DNA from: CAVVSQ01 sp963848825
GTDB lineage: Bacteria; Planctomycetota; Planctomycetia; Gemmatales; Gemmataceae
Direction of reading: 5' to 3'
DNA length: 64,000 bases
Assembly (NCBI GenBank): GCA_963848825.1
Contig: CAWKFA010000017.1
Span: forward strand, 620,001 to 684,000
Made by a program: the position numbers and the translations under genes. Under the pieces are notes generated by a model. It was not told where the DNA came from. It was given only the letters and a program-made list of their open reading frames with translations, and searched no databases. Positions 1 through 10,367 of this stretch are shown one piece after another. Numbering within the stretch: position 1 is the first letter of the stretch; the number at the start of each line of letters is the position of its first letter.

Positions 1-840
1 GTTGTTCAGCGCATCGACATGCTGCGGATTGATGTGCAGAGCCTGCCGATAGTAAACCGTGGCGTCGTCGAGCTGGCCTTGCTCCTTGAGAGTCACGCCC
101 AGGTTATTATGGGCGTCGGCGAACTGAGGATTGATGCGCAGCGCTTGCCGATACCACTCGGCGGCCTCGGCGAAGTTTCCCTGCTGCTGGAGCGTCACGC
201 CGATATTGTTGCAAGCATCCGCATGGTTGGGATTGAGTTTAAAGGCCTGGCGAAAGCAAGTGAGCGCCGCCGCTTTATCTCCCTGCTCGAAAAGCGTCAG
301 ACCCAGATTGTAATGCGCGCCCGCGTGGTTGGGATTAATCTCCAACGCCTGGCGAAAACAGGCGGCTGCGTCGGCCAAGTCGCCCTGGTCCTTATGAAGG
401 ATGCCCAGATTGATGGCGGCATCGGTATTGCCGGGACTGAGCCGTAGCACGGTCTGGAAACAGGCCAGTGCGCCAGCCAGGTCGCCTTGAGCGCAGCAGT
501 GTCAGGCCCAGGTTGTTGTGGGCACCGAGGTGGCCCGGCTCGAGCGCAGCGCCTGCCGAAAACAGGCCGCTGCTTCGTCGAGTTGGTGCCAGTGCTTATA
601 AATGCAGCCCAGGTTGTAATGAAAAACGGCGATGGTCGGCTCAAGGGCGCTCGCCTGGCGGATAAAAGAGACCGCATCCTGGCGATTGGCCATATGAGCC
701 AACACGCCAAGAAGATGATAGGCCCAGGCATGCCTGCCATCAGCTTGTAGGACCTCACGTAGGAGGGCTTCGGCTTCGGTGAGCCGACCCTGCTGATGCG
801 CGCGAACGGCCAACTCATATAACTCTGCTGCGCTAGGCAT
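1..840 (-). CDS. TPR-repeat protein, 3' end beyond window edge
   Basis: The protein starts at the ATG at 840 and runs leftwards out of the window, so its C-terminal part is not visible. From the first residue it consists of 34-residue tetratricopeptide repeats with the usual pattern (FRQAL, HNNLG, NP.HA). The frame breaks near 548 and is restored near 490-500, with a stop (502-504) only between the two breaks; the two compensating shifts about 50 bases apart look like sequence errors. It is the third gene of a minus-strand operon, 27 bases downstream of the TPR/GT9 gene, so a C-terminal glycosyltransferase domain outside the window is plausible but unseen. TPRs make protein-protein scaffolds, and the substrate is unknown. 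Confidence 0.75.
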
Positions 841-867
841 GGTCCCCTTTGCTCATCACCAGAAACG

Positions 868-2959
868 TCACGGCTTCGCGGCAAGATGCCGCAATTCGCT
901 AGCGATACGATCGAAAACGCCCTGCCAGTCCCCGGCTTTGGTCTGACGAAATAAACGCATCGTCGGATACCAGGGGCTATCTTCACGTTCGAGCCCCCAG
1001 CGCCAGTCCGGCACAAAGGCGAGCGCCAGCCAGACGGGAACACCCAGGGCACCCGCGAGGTGCGCGAGTGCGGAGTCCGCGGTCACGAGCAAGTCCAGGT
1101 TCATCAGTACCGAGGCGGAATCAACAAAGGCAAAGCTATTGTCCAGTTGAGTGCTCAAATCAAGCGTGGCAAACTCTGCCGTCACTTGTTGGGTGCCATG
1201 CCCTTTTTGCAAGCTTACCAGCTTGACCCCGGGCAGACGCGCCAGCGCGCCAAAGTATTGCCAGGGGACCGAGCGTTCGCGATCGCGGGCATGTCGCGGG
1301 TTTCCCTGCCAGGCGATACCCACTTTGAACTCGGGATGGGCAGAGCCCAGTTGGCGTATTAATTCAGTTCGCCAGTGCGCGACCAGGTTGGGATCAGCGC
1401 TCATATAAGGAATGGCCGCGGGGATCGTGGCCAGCGTGGTGCCCAAAACCGCGGGAAGACTCATCAAAGGGACTTGAACGTCGAAATAGGGCAGGGGGTC
1501 GCCGGCAGCAATAATCTGGGGCATGGGGCCGCGGCGAGGATGGGCGACTTGGCGAGCACGCGCTGGACTTCCAGCACGACCGTGCCGCCAAGGTCTTTGA
1601 TCAGGGGTAAATAGCGCACGAATTGCAAGGTGTCGCCAAGCCCCTGCTCGGAGCCAACGTACCAGACGAGAATCGTCTTGCCCGCCAGCGGCGCGCCGTC
1701 CCAGCGCGGTTTGTCGAAAACACGCCTCGTCATGCCAGGAAGGGCCCAGCGCTCTTCGTAGTCCGGCCAGGCGAGTTCGAGCTTCCCCTGCAGCAGACGT
1801 AACAGACACCTCTGCCAGCGCGCCAGGCGATGGCCAGGCTCCAGTGCCAGCGCTTGCTCGTAGCAATCCTCTGCTTCCGTGAACTGTCCTTGCCAGTAAA
1901 GGGCGCTACCCAGGTTGACGTGGGCATTGGCATTGTTGGGACTGATCTGCAGGGTGCGCCGAAAAGATGCGCACGCCTCGCTGGTTGCGCCGAGTTGCTG
2001 CAAGGCGTCGCCCAATTTATTGTGCGCCTCCGCGTGACCCGGTTGAAGGCGCACCGCCTCACGATACGAGGTGACCGCTTCGGCAAGTTGGCCCTGCGCG
2101 GCCAGCGCATTGGCCAGATTGAAATGAGCGCCCGCATGATTGGGCTTCAGACGCAGAGCTTGCTGAAAACTTTCAACGGCTGCCGCCGCCTGTCCAAGTT
2201 CATTTTGAGCGTTGCCAAGGTTATTATGCGCATCCGCATGGTTGGGATTGATGCGCAGCGTCGCGCCGAAACACGCAGCGGCCTGGGCAAAATTACTCTG
2301 GCCGTAGTAGGCGTAACCCAGGTTGTTATGGGCGTCCGCATGGTCAGGATTGAGACGCAGCGCATTCTCGTAGCACGCGATGGCCTCGGTCGCTTGCCCC
2401 AGGCCGTCCAGGGCGATGCCCAGGTTGTTGTGGGCATCCGCATCGTTCGGGTCGAGGCGAAGTGCCTGGCGAAAATAGCTGCTTGCCTCGGCAGGTTGAC
2501 CCTGTTCGCAAAGCGCATAGCCCAGGTTGATCAGGGCGCCGCGATGGGTGGGATTAATTCGCAAGGCCTCTCGGTAACAGGCGATGGCCCGGTCCGGTTG
2601 GCCCAGGCCGAAATGGGCATAGCCAAGATTGTTGCGTGCATCGGCATCGCCCGGATTGTGTAGGCTGGCAGCCTGAAAGCACTCCAGCGCCTGGACAAGT
2701 TGCCCTTGCCCAAAATAAGCGACGCCCAGGCCGTTGTGAGCATCCGCATTGCCGGGGTTTAGCGCCAGCGCTTGCGCAATAACGTCATCGCCAGGTCGGC
2801 CTGCCCTCGTCCAAGCTCCAAAACGCCGAGCAAGTGCAGAGCACCGGCATGGCGTGAGTCGAGCTGCAGGATGTGCCGATAGATGGTTTCCGCCCCGGCC
2901 AGATTGCCGGACTGCTGCATGCCGACGGCGTGGCTGAATAACTCGGCGACAGTTGCCAT
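868..2959 (-). CDS. TPR protein with C-terminal GT9-like glycosyltransferase domain
   Basis: About 12 TPR units fill the first two thirds. The last 200 or so residues look like the glycosyltransferase-9 (heptosyltransferase-like) module that commonly ends planctomycete TPR proteins, with blocks such as KVGIAWQGNP, SLQKG and the nucleotide-sugar region DLLVTADSALAHLAGALG. The start at 2959 (MATVAELFSHAV) matches the N-termini of the neighbouring TPR proteins. Two frameshifts split the reading frame, near 2780 (after MTLL) and near 1525 (where the TPR part passes into the GT domain). It lies 46 bases downstream of the SPINDLY-type gene and 27 bases upstream of the next TPR gene. The likely role is sugar transfer to a protein or glycan; donor and acceptor are unknown. 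Confidence 0.78.
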
Positions 2960-3005
2960 GCAAAACCCAATATTCCTTGCCAGCGCGAGCGGCGCACACC
3001 AACGC

Positions 3006-4969
3006 TTACGAGCCTTGACTGCACCAGCGGCGCCACATGGTTCGATAGGCCAGCTCGGTGGCGCGGGTAAAGCCCACCGCGTCCATCAGCGGCGAACGTT
3101 TCATACGTTCGCGCAGGCCCTTGCGCATGGCCTGGAGCTTGCTCCGGTCGCCCGCCAACTCAGCGGCACGCTGAACAAACTCACCTGCCGATGTCGCCGC
3201 CAGTTCCTTGAGCCCCAGGTTGGCAAGTTGACTTAATCCCGCCCGGCCGACTACCGTGTTGCCCACGAGGGAAACAACCGGCACGCCCATCCAAAAGGAA
3301 TCGAGGCTGGTCGCATGTCCATTATAAGGGAAGGTGTCCAGGGCAATGTCGATGCGCTGATAGAGCCGCAAATACTCAGGCCGGGGCCGTGGCGAATAAA
3401 ACTCCACGCGGCTGGCCACGATGCCGCGCTCACCGAAGAAAGCCAGGGTCCTGAGCCGCTGGCTCCCTTGCTTGGCCAGGAGCAACAGACGCGCTTCGGG
3501 CACCGCCTGCAGCACCTCGGCCCACAGCTTCAGCACCCCATCATTGACCTTGCAGAAATTATTCAGGCAGCCGAAGGAAACAAAGCCCGCCTCCGTGGCG
3601 GGCAGTGGCGTTACGGCTGGGTCTTCCGTTTGCGGGTCGAAACACCAGAAGCTATGGGGCAACCGGTGGCTGGTTTCCGCATAAGGAGGCTCGCCCATGT
3701 CCGGTGGGTCGAGATAGGGATCGGTGAGCCGATAGTCCATGGTGCCCAGTCCCGTACTGCCGGGATAGGCAGCGGACGTTACCTGAACCGGCGCGGGCTT
3801 TGCGCGAATACCAGCAGCCTGCTACCCGACATGTGCATCGTCAAGTCGACAAGAATGTCGATACCGTCCTGGCGTACCTGGCTGGCGACGCGTTCGTCCG
3901 ACCAGCCCGCGGTGACGCGCCAGTGATCGGCGCTAACACGGAACTTTTCGGTCATCCCATCGCCGTTCAGCAGGTCCGCGTAAAGGGTGACGTCGAATTC
4001 TTGGTGGTTGTGGTTCTGCAGGAGGGGCCAGATCATGCGCCCAAGCACATGATCGCGGAAATCGGGGGACAGATAACCGACCCGCAGGCGCCGGTTGAGG
4101 CTGGGGTCGTTCGTGAACGAGTTGCCAGGCGGCCCCAGCGGTTGAGCATGCTCATGATTCCAGTTGTGCAGGGCCCTCCTGATAGCGGCGGCGTCGTAGC
4201 CCGGGTGGTAAAGCAAGGTATAGAGCAGGTTGCTTTGCCAGTCGTGCTTGTCAGGTTCGATGGCGCAAGCGGTTTCATAACAGGCCAGCGCTTCCTCGAC
4301 TCGGCCCTGATCCTTCAGGACCTTGCCGAGGTTCGTGTGAGCTTGCGCATGGTCCGGTTGCAGGCCGAGGGCCTCCCGAAACGAATGCGCCGCCTCATCG
4401 AGGTTTTCCTGCCAGATTTGGCTCAGACCGAGATTATTGTAAAAGACTGCCTTGTTGGGATTAAGCCGTAACGCCTGCTGATAACAGTCTATTGCTTCCT
4501 GGTACCGTCCCAGGCCATTGAGGACGAAGCCTAAATTGTTGAGTGCCTCCGCGTGCTGGGGGCCCAGGCGCGCCGCCTCCCGGTAGCACTCGAGCGCCTC
4601 GGCGACTGCGCCAAGTTCCGCCAGGGCATTGCCAAGCTGAAAATGGGCGTTCCCATGATTGGGGGCCCGGTGAACCGCCGCGCGTAAGCTCTGGGCCGCC
4701 TCGGCGGTATGTTTCAAGCCGAGGAGCGCATAGCCCAGGTTGTAATGCCCATCGGCACGATCCGGATCGCTGGCGGCCGCCTGTCTAAAATAAGGAATGG
4801 CTTCGGCGAACTGACCCCTGGTGGCAAAAAGAATTCCGAGATTATTGAGTGCGCCGGGATGACAGGGTGCCGCCTGGAGGAGTTGCCGGTAAAGCGCTTC
4901 CGCCCGTGCTACGTCCCCCTGCTGCTGGTAGCGAACTGCCTCATCGTACTGAGTAGCATGGGTAAGCAT
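3006..4969 (-). CDS. TPR / SPINDLY-family O-linked N-acetylglucosamine transferase-like protein
   Basis: Residues 1-270 are eight or so TPRs. They are followed by the GT41 catalytic region typical of bacterial SPINDLY/OGT homologues: VGYLSPDFRDHVLGR with its conserved His, IDILVDLTMHMSGSRL, then after a frameshift MDYRLTDPYLDPP, FGCLNNFCKV, LDTFPYNGHATSLDSFWMGV and a C-terminal helix with RERMKRSPLMD. These motifs bind the nucleotide sugar and the acceptor in the family. One frameshift near 3790 splits the ORF; the missing link reads as the usual P-A-P-V-Q-V-T segment in another frame. It is the first gene of the minus-strand TPR operon and shares a 168-base divergent promoter region with the gene at 5138. 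The acceptor protein is unknown. Confidence 0.85.
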
Positions 4970-5048
4970 GGCGGAGATTTTACGGGAGCCGGGTGACTAT
5001 GTTGCTATTTTATAGTGAAAACCCGGCCGTTTCACGCCTTTTCGCAGG

Positions 5049-5064
5049 GCGTCCCCCGGGACGC
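5049..5064. promoter_or_regulatory. Inverted repeat in the divergent TPR-glycosyltransferase promoter region
   Basis: A perfect 7-bp inverted repeat (GCGTCCC, 2-base gap, GGGACGC) lies centrally in the 168-base gap between the divergent SPINDLY-type genes. It could be an operator for a dimeric regulator or a leader hairpin. No clear -35/-10 pair could be fixed on either side, although AT-rich stretches (around 5010-5025 and 5087-5100) suit promoters pointing each way. Confidence 0.3.
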
Positions 5065-5137
5065 ACTAGTGGCGACTTTCGGCTATTATTCACTATTGTC
5101 AAGTCGGGTGCCGTTTCGGGACAAAGGGAAATGAAGG

Positions 5138-7632
5138 ATGACTTCGATCGCCCAATTATTCGACCTTGCAGTGCGTTATCATCAAGCGGGCAACCTTTCC
5201 GAGGCCGAACCGCTCTATCGTCGGGTGCTTGAGGCCGACCCTTATAACGTTCTGTCCTTCCAAGTTCAAGCCCTTCATCTGCTCGGTATCCTGGCCAGGC
5301 AAACTGGTCAGTTCGAGAGCGCGCGTGCACTTCTTGAGCAGGCCATTCTGCTCAAGCCGTCCTGCGCCTTTGTCCACTTCAACCTGGGCATGGTGCTCAT
5401 GGATTTGGGTCGTTGCCAGGAATCAGCGGCCTGCTTTCGGACTGAGCTGCAAATCAGTCCTCAGCACGTGGAATCCTATGTGAACCTGGGCATAGCCCAG
5501 GTCCGCGAGGGACAACTTGCCGAGGCGGGCGAGAGCTATCGGCAGGCGCTGCTTCTAAGCCCTGATCATGCGGATGCCGTCAACAATCTCGGCATCGTGT
5601 ACATGAAGCAAAAAAAACACGCCGAGGCCATCCAGTGCTTTCGGCAGGCCCTGGCGCTTCAAGGCGGCAATGCACGCGGACATCTGAACCTCGGCAATGC
5701 ACTCAAGGAAGCCGGGCAACTGACCGAAGCCATTGCTTGTTATCGTCAGGCCACGCGCATTGACGCAGACGACCCGGCGGCACAAAGCTATCTTGGTCTT
5801 GCCCTGCTCGAACAGGAACAACTTGCCGAGGCGGTCGTATGTTTTCGCCAGGTGGCCGCCTCTAGGCCCAACGATGCGCAGGCGCACTACAATTTGGGGT
5901 GCGCTCTCCTGGAGCAAAAGCAGCCGGCCGCAAGTGCCGCGAGTTTTCGCCAGGCGCTTGAGTATGCTCCCGACCATGCCGACGCGCATCAAAAATTGGG
6001 CGCCGCGCTTTTCGAACAAAAGCAATGGCCCGAGGCGGCCGAGTGCTTTCGCCAGGCATTGCGCCTGTGCCCGAACCTGCCGGCCTGGCACGATAACCTT
6101 GGCCTGGTTCTCCTTGAGCAAAAATTGCCAATTGAGGCGGCGGTATCTTTTCGGCAAGCGTTGCTCCTCGATCCGGGCGATGCCGAGACGCACAATCACC
6201 TGGGCAATGCTTACCGCGACCAGGGCCTTCTGGACGAGGCCGTCATTTGCTATCGCCGCTCACTTGACCTCAACCCGAACGAGGCCGAAACCCATAACAA
6301 TCTTGGCGGCGTCCTGAAAGAACAGGGTTGTCTGGATGAGGCCCTCGAATGTTACCGCATGGCCTGCAAGCTCGATCCCACCAACCCGGCTCGACCGAGC
6401 AACGTGCTCTTCACGATGCTCTATCATCCCCGCTACGATTGTCGCCACTGGTTCGACGAACACGAGCGCTGGCAGCACGCACATGCCGTGTTCGCTCCAA
6501 GCGGGCCGTTTAAAAATGTCCCGCGCCGGAGCGCCGCCTACGAATCGGCTATGTGTCGCCCGACTTGCGCGATCATGTACTGGGCCGCAACGTTTGGCCG
6601 CTGATGCGCCACCATGATCACGGGCAATTTGAGATTACTATTTATGCGCACCCACCCAGCTCCGATGCCGTCACGGAACAATTCCGGGCCAGCGCGGACC
6701 GCTGGCGCGAGGTGGCTTGCTGGACGGACGCTGAAGTAGCCAAGCAGATCGAGCAAGACGAAATCGATATCCTGATAGACTTGACCATGCACATGGGCGG
6801 CAATCGGCTGTTGATTTTCGCCCGCAAACCCGCACCCCTGCAGGTGACCTTCGCGGGCTATCCGGGCGGCACCGGGCTCAGCGCGATCGACTATCGCCTG
6901 ACCGACCCCTATCTCGACCCGCCGGGACTAAACGATCGCTGGTTTGTCGAAAAGACCTTTCGCCTGCCGCATTGCTTTTGGTGTTTCGATTCACCGGAGC
7001 AAGCGCCGCTCGTGGGTCCCTTGCCCGCGCCCAAAAATGGTTATGTTACCTTTGGTTGCTTGAATAACTTCTGCAAGATCAACGAGGGGGTCCTCGAGTT
7101 ATGGGCGGGCGTCTTGCGCGGGGTGCCTGGCTCGCGGTTGCTGATGGTGGCCCACGAGGGCAGCCATCGCCAGCGCACGCGCGACTTCTTCGCGCGGCAT
7201 GGCGTGGGCGCGGAGCGCATCTTTTTCTCGCCGCGCGTTCCCCATGCGGACTACCTGGCACTTTACAATAGCGTGGACATCGGCCTGGACACGTTCCCTT
7301 ATAACGGCCACACCACCAGCATGGACTCTTTTTGGATGGGCGTCCCGGTGATTACGCTGGCGGGCAGCACCCCCGTCGGCCGCGGCGGCCTCAGCCAGCT
7401 CACCAACCTGGGCCTTCAAGAATTAATCGCCACCACGCCGGAACAATTCATCCATATCGCCACGGACCTGGCGCGGAACCTGCCGCGCCTTGATGAATTG
7501 CGCAATAGTCTGCGTGAGCGTATGCGACGTTCGCCCCTGGCGGACGCCGTCGGCTTCGCTCGTGGCATCGAAGAAGCTTACCGCAAAATATGGCGCACCT
7601 GGTGCGCGGAACAAAATAAGAGCGCGGATTGA
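5138..7632 (+). CDS. TPR / SPINDLY-family O-linked N-acetylglucosamine transferase-like protein
   Basis: A second copy of the TPR-GT41 architecture, divergent from the one at 3006-4969. About 12 TPRs (residues 1-425) precede the SPINDLY catalytic half, with GYVSPDLRDHVLGRNVWP, IDILIDLTMHMGGNRL, AIDYRLTDPYLDPPG, FGCLNNFCKINEGVLELW and LDTFPYNGHTTSMDSFWMGVP. One frameshift near 6525-6535 separates the TPR part from the catalytic part; both frames read cleanly up to that point. The ATG at 5138 follows a GAAGG ribosome-binding site. The gene ends 8 bases before the convergent transporter-subunit gene. The paralogues are diverged rather than recent copies, so they may have different acceptors. Confidence 0.85.
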
Positions 7633-7639
7633 GTACGGC

Positions 7640-7783
7640 TCACTGGAAAAGTGCCAGGGAGGTTCGCAAGGTCGCGAGCACGCCCCAGGCCAGCGGCACG
7701 CCCACCCAGAGCCAGCTGACCACGAGCAACAAATAGTTGGTAGGTGTCGCTGGCTGCATCGGCGGACTGGGCTGGTCAAGCAT
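7640..7783 (-). CDS. Small membrane protein, MFS transporter small subunit
   Basis: A 47-residue protein with one hydrophobic helix (YLLLVVSWLWVGVPLAWGVL) and a short polar N-terminus. This sequence type is the small partner regularly encoded next to OFA-family oxalate/formate antiporters and annotated as MFS transporter small subunit. Here it follows the antiporter by 37 bases on the same strand. The start is the ATG at 7783; an upstream in-frame ATG at 7843 would overlap the antiporter and is less likely. It is predicted to sit in the inner membrane with the transporter. The function of this partner is not established. Confidence 0.75.
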   Translation of the reverse strand: MLDQPSPPMQPATPTNYLLLVVSWLWVGVPLAWGVLATLRTSLALFQ

Positions 7784-7820
7784 AATAGTTCTCCAAAGAC
7801 GTCCGGTCCATTGCGCAACT

Positions 7821-9206
7821 CTAGGCCACGGGCGCCGACACATCAGCTTTCACGGCAAGCGGTCTTACCAGCAGGTTGGCGATGAAGCCAAGGACGAGAA
7901 GCCCCGCCATCAGGTACATTGTGCTGGTATAAGAATCAGCCTTGGCAACTTTTTGCTCGATCTGGTATTCACGGATGTAACTGATCAGGTATGGCCCGAC
8001 GATGCCAGCCGCCGACCAGGCCGTCAACAGACGGCCATGAATGGCCCCAACCTGCGCGGTCCCAAACAGGTCGCGCAAATAGGCGGGCACGGTTGCGAAC
8101 CCGCCGCCGTACATGCTCATGATGATGGCGTAGGCGAGCACGAAGGCCACCAGGAGGCCAAGATGCCCCGTCGTGGGCGTGAGTGCATAGAGCCCGGCGC
8201 CGAGCGCAAAGTAAATCATATAGGTATTTTTGCGGCCGATGTAATCGGAAAGGGACGACCAGACGAAGCGCCCCACCATGTTGAAGAGGCTCAGAAGACC
8301 GACAAACCCGGCGGCCGCTTCGGGAGTGACCCGGCCGGCAAACATTTCCTGGATCATCGGCGAAGCTTGACTGAGCACACCGATGCCTGCCGTCACGTTA
8401 AGGAAGAGTACGGCCCACAGGAGCCAAAACTGCGGTGTCTTGATGGCGTCGTCAGCGCTGACGTCGTCGGGCGCGGCCAGCGGCTTGCGGGCATTGGTCG
8501 TGCCCGCGTCAGCAGGCCGCCAGCCCGGCGCCGGCAGGCGTACCATCAGGGCGCCGAACATCATGAAACAAAAGTATATGGCCCCCATGGCAATAAAGGC
8601 CTCGGCGACGCCAACCGATGACGCCGAGCGAAAATGAGTCATCAGCGCCTGCGCCAGGGGCGAGCCAATCATGGCGCCGCCGCCAAACCCCATGATGGCC
8701 ATGCCCGTCGCCATGCCGGGCCGGTCCGGGAACCATTTGATGAGTGTGGAAACGGGCGAAATATAACCAAGCCCCAGGCCTATGCCGCCGAGAACGCCGT
8801 AACCGAGATATAAAAGCCATATTTGATGCCACCACACCCCGAGGGCGGACACAAAAAAGCCGCCACTAAAGCAGACTGCCGCGGCGAACATGGCCTTTCG
8901 TGGGCCGGCGGCTTCCAGCCATTTGCCAAACACCGCTGCCGACAGCCCGAGGAAAACAATGGCAATACTGAAGATCCAGCCCACCGTTTTCAGTGACCAG
9001 TCCGCTTCGGTGGCCTCGGTTATGCCGAGGACCTTCGTAAGCGGAAAGTTGAAAACGCTAAAGGCGTACGCCTGACCGATGGCCAGGTGAATCGCCAGCG
9101 CCGCGGGCGGCACCAACCAGCGGTTATAGCCGGGCGGCGCCACAGTGCGCGAACGGTCAAGGAAGTTAATGAGTGAATGAGCGACTTGGGCGGGGGCGGC
9201 GGACAT
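7821..9206 (-). CDS. OFA-family MFS transporter (oxalate/formate antiporter-like)
   Basis: A full-length, unbroken 461-residue major facilitator protein with about 12 hydrophobic segments. Features of the OxlT/OFA family are visible: an N-terminal AYAFSVFNFPL segment, GVLGGIGLGLGYISPVSTLIKWFPDRPGMATGMAIMGFGGGA-type glycine-rich helices (residues about 135-180), and GRFVWSSLSDYIGRKNTY between the two halves. The family exchanges oxalate or other small carboxylates against formate across the inner membrane. It diverges from fdhD and the formate dehydrogenase genes across a 212-base regulatory region, so formate import or export coupled to formate oxidation is a reasonable inference. The substrate cannot be read from sequence. 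Confidence 0.85.
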   Translation of the reverse strand: MSAAPAQVAHSLINFLDRSRTVAPPGYNRWLVPPAALAIHLAIGQAYAFSVFNFPLTKVLGITEATEADWSLKTVGWIFSIAIVFLGLSAAVFGKWLEAAGPRKAMFAAAVCFSGGFFVSALGVWWHQIWLLYLGYGVLGGIGLGLGYISPVSTLIKWFPDRPGMATGMAIMGFGGGAMIGSPLAQALMTHFRSASSVGVAEAFIAMGAIYFCFMMFGALMVRLPAPGWRPADAGTTNARKPLAAPDDVSADDAIKTPQFWLLWAVLFLNVTAGIGVLSQASPMIQEMFAGRVTPEAAAGFVGLLSLFNMVGRFVWSSLSDYIGRKNTYMIYFALGAGLYALTPTTGHLGLLVAFVLAYAIIMSMYGGGFATVPAYLRDLFGTAQVGAIHGRLLTAWSAAGIVGPYLISYIREYQIEQKVAKADSYTSTMYLMAGLLVLGFIANLLVRPLAVKADVSAPVA

Positions 9207-9245
9207 TGAATGTTCTCGTGAGTGGGTTTCAGGGCCTCCACGGTA

Positions 9246-9268
9246 CCCGGCGTTGGGTTAGCGCCGGG
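9246..9268. repeat. REP-like hairpin
   Basis: CCCGGCG and CGCCGGG (7-bp stem) flank a 9-base loop just upstream of the antiporter start. The same kind of palindrome (C/G stem around a TTAG-rich centre) recurs at 16686-16701 and 19009-19056, all intergenic, which suggests a REP-like family rather than a gene-specific operator. Confidence 0.4.
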
Positions 9269-9306
9269 CTACGAAAAGAATTTGTGCAACTGTCGTACCT
9301 TTGTCA

Positions 9307-9378
9307 TAATGCAAAAGAGACTTCCTCGCAGGTGGGATCTCGGCAATCCTCGCAGGCTACGGCGTAACATTTGCATTA
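9307..9378. promoter_or_regulatory. Candidate operator region between antiporter and fdhD
   Basis: Two kinds of repeat lie in this gap. A perfect 9-bp inverted repeat has its arms at 9307-9315 (TAATGCAAA) and 9370-9378 (TTTGCATTA). A perfect 9-bp direct repeat CCTCGCAGG occurs at 9324-9332 and 9348-9356, centre to centre 24 bases, just over two helical turns. This arrangement suits cooperative binding of a regulator controlling formate transport and oxidation together. No match to a named regulator's site was recognised. Confidence 0.4.
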
Positions 9379-9418
9379 ATGATTTTAGCTTAACACAATT
9401 AGTAGGGAGGTCAAGCCG

Positions 9419-10343
9419 GTGCCCGGCCCCGAAAATAATGCCAAAGCGGCGGATCCGCTTGTGGTTGCCGTCAACGTCTGCCGGGTCGGCGACACAGGGA
9501 TAGCACACCAGGCAGACCTCGTGGCCGTCGAGGAACCTCTGGAGGTTCGCCTCGCGGTAACAGGTGAGAAGCGGGGGCGCCAGCTGGTCGTCACCGTCAC
9601 GATGCGCACGCCGGGGAATGATCAGGAACTGGCGGTTGGCTACCTCGTATCCGAAGGAATCGTTACGGGGCCGGAGCAGATTCAGGCCGTTCACGGGGGC
9701 AAACCCAACGTCGTTTGTGTTGCCCTCAGAGAAGGCACCGCCGTCGATCGGGCGCGGCTTGAACGCCATTTCTACACCACCTCCAGCTGTGGAGTTTGTG
9801 GTAAGGCATCCCTCGAAGCTGTCCGTGTGGCGGTTCACACGCGACCGCGCGGGCCAGCCCGTTTTTGATCCAGCAGTGATATACAGCCTTCCCGATACAC
9901 TTCGCTCCGTGCAGATCGGTTTCGAACGCACTGGCGGCTTGCATGCGGCGGCGCTGTTCGACAGCGCCGGCCAGCTTCTCTGCATGCGTGAGGACGTGGG
10001 CCGCCATAACGCCCTTGATAAACTTGTCGGCGCTCAATTTCTCGCTGGCCGCACACCGCTCAACAACGCGATCCTCCTCGTGAGCGGCCGCGCCAGTTTT
10101 GAACTTGTGCAAAAAGCCGCCGTCGCGGGCATACCGATACTGGCCGCTGTCGGCGCCCCTTCCAGCCTCGCCATTGACCTGGCGCGGGAACATGGTTTGA
10201 CGCTGCTGGGCTTTGTGCGCCACGATCGCTTCAACATTTATACCGACGCGGGACGTATTCCCCTGAGTTCAGGGAGTGTCGCCGCGCCTGTGCTGCCAGC
10301 GGCTGTGCTAGCGGATGAACGCTTGCCGCTGGTGATTCTTTGA
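9419..10343 (+). CDS. fdhD: Formate dehydrogenase accessory sulfurtransferase FdhD
   Basis: FdhD carries sulfur from a cysteine desulfurase to the molybdenum cofactor of formate dehydrogenase, which needs it for activity. Family blocks are clear: EEPLEVRLAV near the N-terminus, MRTPGNDQELAVGYLVSEGI, the sulfur-relay motif SSCGVCGK (C-x2-C), then GGLHAAALFDSAG, REDVGRHNALDKLVG, LLVSGRASFELVQKAAVAGIPI and a FNIYTD-type C-terminus. The start is GTG at 9419 with GGGAGG eight bases upstream. A frameshift near 9830-9850, just after the C-x2-C motif, splits the gene; both parts together give the expected length of about 308 residues. It is first in the fdh operon, 24 bases before the catalytic subunit. 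Confidence 0.88.
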
Positions 10344-10367
10344 GGTCCCTTCTGTCGTGAGGGTCAA

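Noticed and set aside
1830..2663. Long plus-strand open frame across the TPR/GT9 gene
   Set aside because: Its regular repeats are only the antisense reading of the TPR units.
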